64,000 nucleotides of DNA from Mucilaginibacter pineti. Lineage in GTDB: Bacteria > Bacteroidota > Bacteroidia > Sphingobacteriales > Sphingobacteriaceae. Below are positions 32,090 through 39,883 of the stretch, in pieces. The translations under genes were made by a program, and so were the position numbers. The first letter of the stretch is position 1. Every line of letters starts with the position of its first letter. The DNA lies in NCBI RefSeq assembly GCF_900101875.1, contig NZ_FNAI01000002.1:682001-746000 (forward strand), read 5' to 3'. Under the pieces are notes generated by a model. It was given only the letters and a program-made list of their open reading frames with translations. It did not search any database and was not told the origin of the DNA.

Positions 32090-32516
32090 GGAGTAAGGAC
32101 TTTGGGAGCAAGGAGAGTAAGGACTTTTGGAACAAGGAGTAAGGACAAAAATACGTCATTACGAGGGAGGAACGACGAAGCAATCTCTACGGAAGCAAAG
32201 CAGTTATGCAAATCCGCCTTGCATAGCTTAGAGATTGAAAAGACTAAATTTTATAAAAGTTTGTCATTTCGATAGAGCAAACGCGGGTAAAAGTGCGAGG
32301 GGGCGAAAGAGAAATCTTCTGCTGGATACAGAGCCACATTACATTTTGTAGAAGATTTTTCGCTACGCTCAAGAGATAAGTTTCTCCTCGTACTTCGTAT
32401 CGAAATGACAAATTTTAGTTTTCCCAATACTCCCGTTATACTTAGGATTGCTTCGTTTATCGCAAAGATGTGGCTTATTCCTTTCTCCTTGCTCCCAAAA
32501 GTCCTTCTTCCAAAAA
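32090..32516. repeat. Gene-free repeat block with possibly nested palindromes
   Basis: The stretch holds GAGTAAGGAC/GGGAGCAAGG words (32090-32146) whose complement reappears at 32482-32510. The left part of a CGTCATT-GCAATCTCT palindrome spans 32154-32237 and its matching piece GATTGCTTCG appears only at 32446-32455. Between them lies a second palindrome (arms TTTGTCATTTCGATA at 32260-32274 and 32398-32412). No ORF is credible. Confidence 0.7.
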
Positions 32517-33305
32517 TCAGCTATTAGCCAGCCTTATCAATTCGCGTACCCTGCCGGCATCGCTAACGTCTATGGCGTATTCATCGCCAGGCGTATCACT
32601 CATCAGGATGTAGTCGTTATGATACTCCATTTTGCTTTTTATCAGCACCCGGGCCGATGAATGTACTTCGGTTACGCCGGTAAAATGTACCAGGTCGGCA
32701 ACGTTGGTTTCGGTTACACCTGCTCCGGGCATGATACTTATACGGCCCCCGGCTTTTTCCACGAGGTGGTTAATAATGCTTGCGCCTTCCATTGCAGTGC
32801 TTTTACCACCCGAGGTAAGGATACGTTCGCATCCCATGTCAATGATCTCCTCAAGGGCCTTATATTGATCGGCACACATATCAAATGCACGGTGAAAGGT
32901 AACGCCAAGGCCCCATTGTTTGGCCAGCCTAACCATTTCGGTGCAGCGTTCAATATCTATACTGCCATCGGCCTTGAGTACGCCTATTACTACGCCATCG
33001 CAGCCGGCCTCAATGCAGTAGCGGATATCGGCACACATGATCTGGTATTCCAGGTCGGTATATAAAAAATCGCCTCCGCGGGGCCTTATCAGCACATACA
33101 ATTTAATATGCAGCAGGTTGCGGGCCATCAATATCTGTCCGTGCGATGGGGTAGTGCCCCCTTCCTTTAAATTTTCACAAAGTTCAACACGTACCGCCCC
33201 ACCTTCCTGCGCGGCCAGTGCCGAGGTAACAGAATTGGCACAAACTTCAAGGGAAACGCCGGGGCCATTGCCGTTTTGCACTGCTGTTGTCAGAGGTTCG
33301 GTCAT
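32517..33305 (-). CDS. cutC: CutC family protein
   Basis: The TIM-barrel protein of 262 residues shows the CutC hallmarks: VSLEVCANSVTSALAAQEGGAVRVELCENLKEGGTTPSHG, KLYVLIRPRGGDFLYTDLE, VTFHRAFDMCADQYKALEEIIDMGCERILTSGG and ISIMPGAGVTETN. CutC was linked to copper tolerance in E. coli, though that role has been questioned, and its enzymatic activity is unclear. The ATG at 33305 was chosen; an upstream ATG adds 22 basic residues not found in the family. It is a single gene. Confidence 0.9.
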   Translation of the reverse strand: MTEPLTTAVQNGNGPGVSLEVCANSVTSALAAQEGGAVRVELCENLKEGGTTPSHGQILMARNLLHIKLYVLIRPRGGDFLYTDLEYQIMCADIRYCIEAGCDGVVIGVLKADGSIDIERCTEMVRLAKQWGLGVTFHRAFDMCADQYKALEEIIDMGCERILTSGGKSTAMEGASIINHLVEKAGGRISIMPGAGVTETNVADLVHFTGVTEVHSSARVLIKSKMEYHNDYILMSDTPGDEYAIDVSDAGRVRELIRLANS

Positions 33306-33456
33306 CTTAATTTTTTTCTGTTTCCGGTTACCCGGATCGGAGTTCGTTTTTCTTAAAAATTTAAGTATCAAGTACTACTAACTCCCAGTAGCGTGATAGG
33401 TTTTTATTTTGTAAACTAATGCTATTCCTAAAATCTCTATTTCTTCTGCTTCATTA

Positions 33457-33552
33457 GTTCACTTGTTCATTAGTGTTTTATGGCGAAAATCTTCGATACT
33501 AAATGCTGATCTTACAACCTGCAAAGACCAATGAACTAATGAACAAGTGAAC
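33457..33552. repeat. 18-bp perfect inverted word repeat
   Basis: GTTCACTTGTTCATTAGT (33457-33474) is exactly inverted at 33535-33552, and TTCATTAG words extend both arms. It lies just past the stop of the asparaginase gene and upstream of cutC, so it may form a terminator stem. Confidence 0.8.
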
Positions 33553-33560
33553 CAATAAAC

Positions 33561-34577
33561 CTACTTCGCAGGGTAAAAGCTTTTTCCTTTAATTAAAAGA
33601 TCCTGTTGCTGGGCGTTGCAAACCGCAAACGAGAACCCGGGTTGTATGGCATAAGCGCCGTATTCGCCTTTTTTGTTGATGGCTAAAAAGCCAACTTGTA
33701 TGTTTTTAGCTGTATCGGGTTTCTTTTTAATGATACGATGAACGGCCTCTTTACAAGCTTTCTCCGGCGACATACCCTGCCGCATCAGTTCCACCACCAA
33801 AAAGCTGCCCACATTGCGGATCACCTCTTCGCCTACACCTGTTGATGTGGCGCCGCCTACTTCGTTATCAACATATAACCCCGCGCCAATAATTGGACTG
33901 TCGCCAACGCGACCATGCAGTTTAAAGGCCATGCCGCTGGTAGTACAAGCACCGGAGATATTACCTTTGGCATCAATAGCCAGCATCCCAATGGTATCGT
34001 GATTGTACTCGTTGCCGGGTTTGTGGCCGTTCTCGATATTCATAACCGGACTGTATTTGGCCGTTTTAAGCCATTCTTTCCATATTTTTTCAGACTCGGG
34101 GGTAAGCAATTTTTCTTTTTTCATGCCCTGTTCAACGGCAAACTGGGTTGCACCCTCGCCAACAAGCATCACGTGCGGGGTTTTTTCCATTACCAGTCGT
34201 GCTACCGAAATAGGGTGAGCTATATCTTCCATAGCGGCAACAGAGCCGCAGTTGCCAAATTCATCCATAATGCAGGCATCCAGGGTAACATGCCCATCGC
34301 GGTCTGGCAAGCCATGACGGCCAACCGTATGATTGGTGATATCCAGGGCCTCGGGTATTTTAGCGCCAGCCTCCAATGCATCAAGTGCGCGGCCGCCTGC
34401 TTCAAGGGTTTTCCAGGCCTCTTTATTGGCCATTATCCCAAAATCCCAGGTTGATATTACAATTGGCAGTTTAGCATCGGGTATTGCTGATACCGTTTTT
34501 GCCACGGCAGAATTGGAAAGCGCTGCCAGTGAAGCACCTGCAGCTGATAGTTTGATGAACTTACGGCGGTTATACAT
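33561..34577 (-). CDS. Periplasmic glycosylasparaginase (N-terminal nucleophile hydrolase)
   Basis: The 338-residue protein begins MYNRRKFIKLSAAGASLAALS, a twin-arginine (Tat) signal. The body matches N4-(beta-N-acetylglucosaminyl)-L-asparaginase: an autocleavage site before T195 in YNHDTIGML, then the beta-subunit GNISGACTTSGMAFKLHGRVGDSPIIGAGLYVDNEVGGATSTGVGEE with substrate-binding Arg and Asp. It splits the GlcNAc-Asn bond left after glycoprotein breakdown. Export by Tat implies folding, and perhaps cleavage, before transport. It is a single gene. Confidence 0.93.
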   Translation of the reverse strand: MYNRRKFIKLSAAGASLAALSNSAVAKTVSAIPDAKLPIVISTWDFGIMANKEAWKTLEAGGRALDALEAGAKIPEALDITNHTVGRHGLPDRDGHVTLDACIMDEFGNCGSVAAMEDIAHPISVARLVMEKTPHVMLVGEGATQFAVEQGMKKEKLLTPESEKIWKEWLKTAKYSPVMNIENGHKPGNEYNHDTIGMLAIDAKGNISGACTTSGMAFKLHGRVGDSPIIGAGLYVDNEVGGATSTGVGEEVIRNVGSFLVVELMRQGMSPEKACKEAVHRIIKKKPDTAKNIQVGFLAINKKGEYGAYAIQPGFSFAVCNAQQQDLLIKGKSFYPAK

Positions 34578-34772
34578 ACCGCTAATATATAAAAAACAGG
34601 TAAAATAGCTTCACCTAAACTGCGGAGCAACCATGAGCGCAAAAAGGCAATTAACAGCGAATAATCCTCTCCAAAGGAGAGGACTATTGAATTGTATTGT
34701 TGGAAATTGTTTTTCTTACCTTTTTCCTGGGAACTAAAGTGTGTACACATCTTAATTATGTGAGTAACGTTT

Positions 34773-34875
34773 TTTGGCTAAAGCCAACGGCAATGAACAA
34801 AAGCCAGATATTCAAATTCATTGCCGTCCCATTTATGGGACGGGTAAATAAAAACGACAAGGGGCTTTAGCCAAA
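34773..34875. repeat. Multi-hairpin palindromic element (GGCTAAAGCC type)
   Basis: TTTGGCTAAAGCC (34773-34785) is exactly inverted at 34863-34875. Inside, ACGGCAATGAA pairs with TTCATTGCCGT, and CGTCCCAT with ATGGGACG. The element can fold as a long stem with nested stems. It fills most of the 358-bp gap between the asparaginase and DUF2007 genes; the rest shows nothing recognisable. Confidence 0.8.
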
Positions 34876-34935
34876 CAATTAGCAATGCTGACAAACGTGT
34901 ATACAGGGGGTATTCAATCGGAGAGAGCCGGGAGC

Positions 34936-35376
34936 TTACTCAAAATCCTGCTGGCAGTTAAAACAATGCCAGGCTTTGCGGGCGTAAAAAGGAAAAATAG
35001 AAAGTAAAAGCGAAATTATAAAGGTAAACCAATGCACCTTTTTTTCGGTGGCGGCGCCATAGCGCACATTGGTTGAGCCGCAAAAGGGGCATATTACCGC
35101 GTGGTGGGTTTCTTCATCAATTTCTACATGGTCCTGGTCGTGCAGGTCGCCTTCGGCGGCCAGTATCTCGCGGCATTTTTCAAGGTCGCGTTCAAAAACC
35201 TTTAGTTTAACACCGCCTATAGCCTGGTTATATATCGGGTTAAGGGTGCTCATGTATTCGTCTTCAATAAAACAGGAAATGCCGTTATCCTCCAGTTTGG
35301 TGCGTATAATGTGCGCCAGCATAACATCGTAATAGGTTTCAAATGTTATGATCTTCTCTTCGGGTTCTTTGGCCAT
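34936..35376 (-). CDS. DUF2007 domain protein with zinc ribbon and membrane segment
   Basis: The 146-residue protein has an N-terminal DUF2007 (putative signal-transducing) domain: IITFETYYDVMLAHIIRTKLEDNGISCFIEDEYM with IGGVKLKVFERDLEKCREIL. A rubredoxin-like zinc ribbon follows, CPFCGSTNVRYG (about 96-107) and CFNCQQDF at the C-terminus, with a short hydrophobic helix (WFTFIISLLLSIFPFYA) between. A TACCTTTG -7 box lies on the minus strand at 35399-35406. It is divergent from the WYL regulator. Function is unknown. Confidence 0.82.
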   Translation of the reverse strand: MAKEPEEKIITFETYYDVMLAHIIRTKLEDNGISCFIEDEYMSTLNPIYNQAIGGVKLKVFERDLEKCREILAAEGDLHDQDHVEIDEETHHAVICPFCGSTNVRYGAATEKKVHWFTFIISLLLSIFPFYARKAWHCFNCQQDFE

Positions 35377-35432
35377 ATAGGTAAATAAAATAATACTACA
35401 AAGGTAAGCCCTTTTTTGTTTAATTTGAGGTT

Positions 35433-36398
35433 ATGAACCGCATCGACCGCATATCGGCTATTTTGATCCAGTTGCAATCGCGCAGGGTAGTAAAAGCCGG
35501 TGATATTGCCGAACGCTTTAACATTAGCCTGCGCACCGTATACCGGGATATCCGCACGTTAGAAGAGGCCGGCATCCCGCTTATTGGCGAGGCCGGTGTA
35601 GGTTATTCCATTGTAGATGGTTACCGTTTGCCGCCCGTAATGTTTACCCGCGAAGAGGCCACCGCCTTTTTAACGGCCGAAAAGTTTGTGGAGAAGCTTA
35701 CGGATGCTACCACAATAGCGCAATATCAATCGGCCATGTACAAGGTTAGGGCGATATTAAAAACCTCCGAGAAAGATGCGCTGGAAAATCTGGATGGCAG
35801 CATTGAGGTAATGAAGAGTCATGGCCAGAAACGGACAGGCAATAACGATCATATCCAAACCATACTGGATAGCATTGTACACAAAAAAGTTTTGACCATT
35901 GAATATTTTGCAGGTCACAGCCGGGAATTTACCAGGCGTGATGTTGAGCCGGTAGGCGTGGTTTTTCTCGACAGCTTCTGGCACCTGATAGCCTATTGCC
36001 GTTTACGCAGCGATTACCGCGATTTCAGGATAGACCGCATCCACAAACTAACCGTAACTGATACTACTTATAACAACAGCAAGCACCCAACCCTTAAAGC
36101 CTACATTGATCAAACTGTTAAGGAAAAACACCTGGAACTGGTGGTTATAAAGGTTGATAAGGAAATTTACAGTTATCTTGATTATCAGAAATATTACAGT
36201 GGTTTTGTGTCTGAAAAAACCATCGGCAACAAAATTGAAATGACCTTTTTAACCATGAGTATAGAGGGTTTTGCCCGCTGGTATATGATGTTTGGCGATA
36301 GGGCCGAGATTATTAAACCCGATGCCTTGAAAGATAAGGTTGCCTCCATAATTACCGCCATAAGCCAAAAAAATCTGCAGGAAAGCAACCTCTACTGA
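35433..36398 (+). CDS. WYL-domain transcriptional regulator (YafY type)
   Basis: The 321-residue protein has an N-terminal DeoR/HTH_11 winged helix (RISAILIQLQSRRVVKAGDIAERFNISLRTVYRDIRTLEEAGIPL, 4-50) and a WYL ligand-binding domain in the middle (VLTIEYFAGHSREFTRRDVEPVGVVFLDSFWHLIAYCRLRSDYRDFRIDRI), where the canonical W-Y-L positions appear as W-H-L. A WCX-like C-terminal part follows. WYL proteins sense nucleic acid or metabolites. It precedes the EVE, SRPBCC and GyrI-like genes on the same strand and may control them. A near-consensus -7 box (TTAATTTG) lies 6 nt before the ATG. Confidence 0.9.
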   Translation: MNRIDRISAILIQLQSRRVVKAGDIAERFNISLRTVYRDIRTLEEAGIPLIGEAGVGYSIVDGYRLPPVMFTREEATAFLTAEKFVEKLTDATTIAQYQSAMYKVRAILKTSEKDALENLDGSIEVMKSHGQKRTGNNDHIQTILDSIVHKKVLTIEYFAGHSREFTRRDVEPVGVVFLDSFWHLIAYCRLRSDYRDFRIDRIHKLTVTDTTYNNSKHPTLKAYIDQTVKEKHLELVVIKVDKEIYSYLDYQKYYSGFVSEKTIGNKIEMTFLTMSIEGFARWYMMFGDRAEIIKPDALKDKVASIITAISQKNLQESNLY

Positions 36399-36493
36399 CA
36401 TACTGTTGTCACTACCCATTAATTACTTTGTTTCATAATAAATGTACCACCGTTTTGTGGTCATGTTTTTGCTGGTAATTAATTGAAAAAGTC

Positions 36494-36931
36494 ATGAAAT
36501 ATTGGATAACCGTAGTGTCAAAAGATCACATAACCCGGGGCATAGCCGGCGGGTTTATGCAGGCTAATCATGGTAAACAAGGTCCGCTTACCCGTATGGC
36601 CACCGGCGATTGGGTGATCATTTATTCGCCAAGGCAAAGTATGAGCGGTAACGAGCCATTGCAGGCTTTCACCGCAATAGGGCAGGTTGCACGTGATGAG
36701 ATCTATCAGCATAAAATGAGTGATGATTTTATTCCCTTCCGCCGCGATATCACTTATTACAAATGTGCCGAAACACCTATTGTTCCCTTGGTAGAAAAGC
36801 TTAGTTTTTTGCCTAATAAAAAGCAATGGGGTTATCCTTTCCGTTTCGGTTTTTTTGAGTTGCCCGGCCATGATTTTGAGCTGATAAAACAACAGATGAT
36901 AAAGGATGAACTAATACCTGTAAAACAATAA
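36494..36931 (+). CDS. EVE domain protein
   Basis: The 145-residue protein is a full EVE (PUA-like) domain: MKYWITVVSKDHITRGIAGGFMQANHGK, a hydrophobic pocket-forming core GDWVIIYSPR, and WGYPFRFGFFELPGHDF at the C-terminal half. EVE domains bind modified bases in DNA or RNA and are found in restriction systems as well as in stand-alone proteins like this one. The ligand is unknown. It lies 13 bp before the SRPBCC gene, likely one transcript. Confidence 0.88.
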   Translation: MKYWITVVSKDHITRGIAGGFMQANHGKQGPLTRMATGDWVIIYSPRQSMSGNEPLQAFTAIGQVARDEIYQHKMSDDFIPFRRDITYYKCAETPIVPLVEKLSFLPNKKQWGYPFRFGFFELPGHDFELIKQQMIKDELIPVKQ

Positions 36932-36944
36932 TAAACCAACAATT

Positions 36945-37367
36945 ATGGAAAAGCTGACAGTAAACACCCAGGTAAAATTTAAAGCCCCGATTGCCAAAGT
37001 GTGGCAGGGGTTAACAGATCCTGCTATGGTAAAGGCGTACTTTTTTGGCACCGATTTAAAAACCAACTGGAGGGTAGGGGAGCCCATAACCTTTAGCGGC
37101 GAGTGGGATGGCCATAAATATGAAGACAAAGGAACCATCCTGAATATAGATCCGGGCAGGTATGTAAAGTACAGCTATTGGAGCAGTATGAGCGGTACCG
37201 AAGACAAGCCCGAAAACTATGCCAATGTAAGTTACAACCTCACCGAGAATAATGGCGAAACAACCCTAACCCTTACGCAGGACAATGTAAAAAACCAGGA
37301 AGCCAAAGAACATTCAGAGCAAAACTGGCAGGGTATTTTCGGTGAACTGAAAAAGTTGATTGAGTAA
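36945..37367 (+). CDS. SRPBCC/AHSA1-family protein
   Basis: The 140-residue protein has the START/AHSA1 helix-grip fold pattern: VNTQVKFKAPIAKVWQGLTDPAMVKAYFFGTDLKTNWRVGEPITFSGEWDG, ending with the long C-terminal helix KEHSEQNWQGIFGELKKLIE. Such proteins bind hydrophobic small molecules or act as Hsp90 co-chaperone-like factors; in bacteria most are uncharacterised and many are paired with ArsR or WYL regulators. It lies between the EVE and GyrI-like genes. Confidence 0.88.
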   Translation: MEKLTVNTQVKFKAPIAKVWQGLTDPAMVKAYFFGTDLKTNWRVGEPITFSGEWDGHKYEDKGTILNIDPGRYVKYSYWSSMSGTEDKPENYANVSYNLTENNGETTLTLTQDNVKNQEAKEHSEQNWQGIFGELKKLIE

Positions 37368-37460
37368 CCCGATAGTATACAGTAAGTTTATATAACTGGT
37401 ATAATAAATTGATTAAAAGTTAATTATATATCGGTATAACAAATAGTGATAGCTTTAATT

Positions 37461-37916
37461 ATGGAAAAAATAGAATTGGAAGGCTTCTTTTTGCTGGGAA
37501 TCTCTGTACGAACGACCAACGAGAACGGGCAATCGGCAAAGGATATTGGCGAGCTTTGGGAGCGCTTTATGGGAGATAACGTGCTTGAGCAAATAACCGG
37601 CCGGATGAGCGACGATATATACTGTGTTTATACCGATTACGAAAGCGATCACACGCGCCCGTATACCGCGGTGCTGGGTTGTAAGGTAAAGAGCCTTGAT
37701 AACGCACCAGAGGGCCTTATAGGCCTTGTGGTGTTTGCTACAAGTTACGTTAAGTATGTAGCCAAAGGCCGCCTGCCCGATTGTGTTGCCGAAACCTGGC
37801 AGCACGTTTGGAACAACACCCTAAACCGTACCTACATTGCCGACTTTGACGTATGGGGTGCAAAGGCACAAAACCCCGAGGATGCCGAGGTGGAGATATA
37901 TGTGGGGATTGCGTGA
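37461..37916 (+). CDS. GyrI-like effector-binding protein
   Basis: The 151-residue protein has the GyrI/Rob C-terminal small-molecule-binding fold: FFLLGISVRTTNENGQSAKDIGELWERFM at the start, IYCVYTDYESDHTRPYTAVLGCKV in the centre, and the closing FDVWGAKAQNPEDAEVEIYVGI with the conserved acidic residue in the pocket. Stand-alone members bind or hydrolyse cationic compounds. The ATG at 37461 was chosen. It ends the WYL-EVE-SRPBCC series. Confidence 0.82.
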   Translation: MEKIELEGFFLLGISVRTTNENGQSAKDIGELWERFMGDNVLEQITGRMSDDIYCVYTDYESDHTRPYTAVLGCKVKSLDNAPEGLIGLVVFATSYVKYVAKGRLPDCVAETWQHVWNNTLNRTYIADFDVWGAKAQNPEDAEVEIYVGIA

Positions 37917-37942
37917 TCCGGAGCTGAGCAATGGACAAAATG

Positions 37943-38068
37943 TTGTCATCCGATAGAGCAAGTGCGAGGAGAGAGCTGGGAAGCGAAAGAGAAATCTTCT
38001 ACGGTATGTAATGCGCAAATAGCATATCGTAGAAGATTTCTCACTCGTACCTCGTATCGAAATGACAA
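37943..38068. repeat. Palindromic intergenic element (TTGTCAT-CGATA type)
   Basis: TTGTCATCCGATA at the left is answered by TATCGAAATGACAA at the right end, with an inner stem AGAAATCTTCTACG (37989-38002) / CGTAGAAGATTTCT. It is a relative of the inner element at 32260-32412. Confidence 0.8.
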
Positions 38069-38117
38069 CCTTTTTTTATTCTTCCTGGCATATGATCAAG
38101 CGATAGCAGTAGCATAA

Positions 38118-38152
38118 AAAAGGCCCCATAATCATAAATTATGGGGCCTTTT
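38118..38152. terminator. Bidirectional terminator
   Basis: A 15-bp perfect stem (38118-38132 with 38138-38152) with a 5-nt loop and A/T flanks lies 41 bp from the stop of the convergent dihydroorotase gene. Confidence 0.85.
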
Positions 38153-38192
38153 ACGTTACAGAAAATTCTGTATTTTTAAATTTTTAAAATCA

Positions 38193-39527
38193 TTACCTGT
38201 TAAAATTCAGACGTTTGCCGGTTTTACCTTCAATTAAACTTCCGTTAGCATAAGCCACATTGCCCGATATTAGGGTATATGCAATTTGGGAGCGAAAGGT
38301 AGTGCCTTCAAACGGACTCCAGCCGCATTTGTACAGAATATTGGTGCGGTTCACGTTCCAGGGTTTGTTCAAATTTACCAGTACCAGATCGGCCCAGTAG
38401 CCTTCACGGATGAAGCCGCGCTTATCTATCTGGAAACAGGTAGCCACGTTATGCGCCATCTTTTCGGCAATTTGTTCAAGGCTTATTTTGCCGTGGTGGT
38501 AAAGCTCCAGCATGGCCGGTAATGCGTGCTGAACCAACGGACCGCCCGATGGTGCCTGCAGGTAGGGTTGCCCCTTTTCTTCCAGCGTATGCGGGGCATG
38601 GTCGGTAGCTATCACATCAATGTGTCCGTCAAGTACGGCGCGTAAAACAGCGTCGCGGTCGTCGGCGGTTTTAACGGCGGGGTTCCACTTTATGAAGTTG
38701 CCTTTTGTTTCGTAATCAGCATCGGAAAACCACAGGTGGTGCACGCAGGCTTCGGCGGTAATGCGTTTATCTTTCAGTGGTGTTTTATTGTCGAAAAGGT
38801 GTGGTTCAATCGCGGTTGATATATGCAGGATATGCAGGCGTGTATTGTGCTTTTTTGCCAGCTCAACCGCCAATGACGACGACAGGTAGCAGGCTTCGGC
38901 ACTTCGTATTTTGGGGTGCAGCTGTACGGGGATGTTTTCGCCAAGCAGTTGTTTGTAATGTTCCAGGTTGGCCTTTATGGTAGCCTCATCCTCGCAGTGC
39001 ACGGCAATAAGCATTGGCGATTGTGCAAAGAGGTTATCCAGCGTACGCGGATTATCAACCAGCATATTACCGGTAGATGATCCCATGAACACTTTAATGC
39101 CGCAAACATTGGCGGTATCGGTACGCAGCACCTGGTCAAGGTTATCGTTAGACGCGCCCATGAAAAAAGAGTAGTTGGCCAGCGAGTTGCGTGATGCTAT
39201 CTCATATTTATCTTCAAGTAATTGCTGGGTTAAAGTATTGGGTACAGTGTTGGGCATCTCCATAAATGAAGTGATCCCCCCTGCCACTGCCGCGCGCGAT
39301 TCGGTATAAATTTCGGCTTTGTGGGTAAGTCCCGGTTCGCGGAAGTGCACCTGGTCGTCAATACAGCCGGGCAGTAAGTGCAGGCCTTCGGCGTTAATAA
39401 CCTCATCGGCATGGGCATCAATCTGCGCATCTATGCGTTCAATAAAGCCGTCCTTTACCAATACATCGGCAACGTATTGCTTGTTTTCGTTAACTATCGT
39501 AGCTGATTTTATGAGAATTGTAGCCAT
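38193..39527 (-). CDS. pyrC: Dihydroorotase
   Basis: The 444-residue amidohydrolase shows GCIDDQVHFREPGLTHKAEIYTESRAAVAGGIT, where the metal motif HxH appears as QVHFR, then a metal-binding His region HILHISTA and the active-site Asp in VIATDHAPHTLEEKG. It closes carbamoyl-aspartate to dihydroorotate in pyrimidine synthesis. In the first metal motif Gln replaces the first His (DQVHFRE rather than DxHxH), as in several Bacteroidota dihydroorotases, so the metal site may be altered. The start at 39527 (MATILIKSATIV) fits the family; an upstream ATG adds 18 residues. Confidence 0.9.
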   Translation of the reverse strand: MATILIKSATIVNENKQYVADVLVKDGFIERIDAQIDAHADEVINAEGLHLLPGCIDDQVHFREPGLTHKAEIYTESRAAVAGGITSFMEMPNTVPNTLTQQLLEDKYEIASRNSLANYSFFMGASNDNLDQVLRTDTANVCGIKVFMGSSTGNMLVDNPRTLDNLFAQSPMLIAVHCEDEATIKANLEHYKQLLGENIPVQLHPKIRSAEACYLSSSLAVELAKKHNTRLHILHISTAIEPHLFDNKTPLKDKRITAEACVHHLWFSDADYETKGNFIKWNPAVKTADDRDAVLRAVLDGHIDVIATDHAPHTLEEKGQPYLQAPSGGPLVQHALPAMLELYHHGKISLEQIAEKMAHNVATCFQIDKRGFIREGYWADLVLVNLNKPWNVNRTNILYKCGWSPFEGTTFRSQIAYTLISGNVAYANGSLIEGKTGKRLNFNR

Positions 39528-39676
39528 AGGTATTTTGATTTCGGATTGCTGATTTCGATTTCGGAGTTGGTGATATGGCAAATTTATAATTTAAATGATT
39601 ATTAACTTGCGTTATTGCGATGCCACAATGAATAATTTAACAAGTCAGGACACCGTCACTAACCCCGCAAAATAAT

Positions 39677-39707
39677 AAAGGCGATCAACCGAAGGTTGAT
39701 CGCCTTT
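39677..39707. terminator. Terminator with a CTTCGG tetraloop
   Basis: A 14-bp stem (39677-39690 with 39694-39707) closes on C-TTCG-G when read on the minus strand, a very stable tetraloop. It would end the transcript of the barrel gene after passing the 15-bp repeat array. Confidence 0.8.
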
Positions 39708-39870
39708 ATCCAAAAGTCCTTTATCCAAAAGTCCTTTATCCAAAAGTCCTTTATCCAAAAGTCCTTTATCCAAAAGTCCTTTATCCAAAAGTCCTTTATC
39801 CAAAAGTCCTTTATCCAAAAGTCCTTTATCCAAAAGTCCTTTATCCAAAAGTCCTTTATCCAAAAGTCCT
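39706..39870. repeat. Eleven perfect tandem copies of a 15-bp unit
   Basis: TTATCCAAAAGTCCT is repeated eleven times without error. It lies between the stop of the minus-strand barrel gene and its terminator, so on the RNA it forms part of the 3' UTR. Its length is a multiple of three and the frames are open on both strands, which produces artefact ORFs. Confidence 0.98.
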
Positions 39871-39883
39871 TTGTCTCCCCCAA

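Noticed and set aside
36494..36931. Modification-dependent restriction system because of the EVE domain
   Set aside because: No endonuclease, McrB-like ATPase or methyltransferase gene adjoins it.
39706..39870. CRISPR array
   Set aside because: The 15-bp units follow each other without spacers and no cas gene is present.
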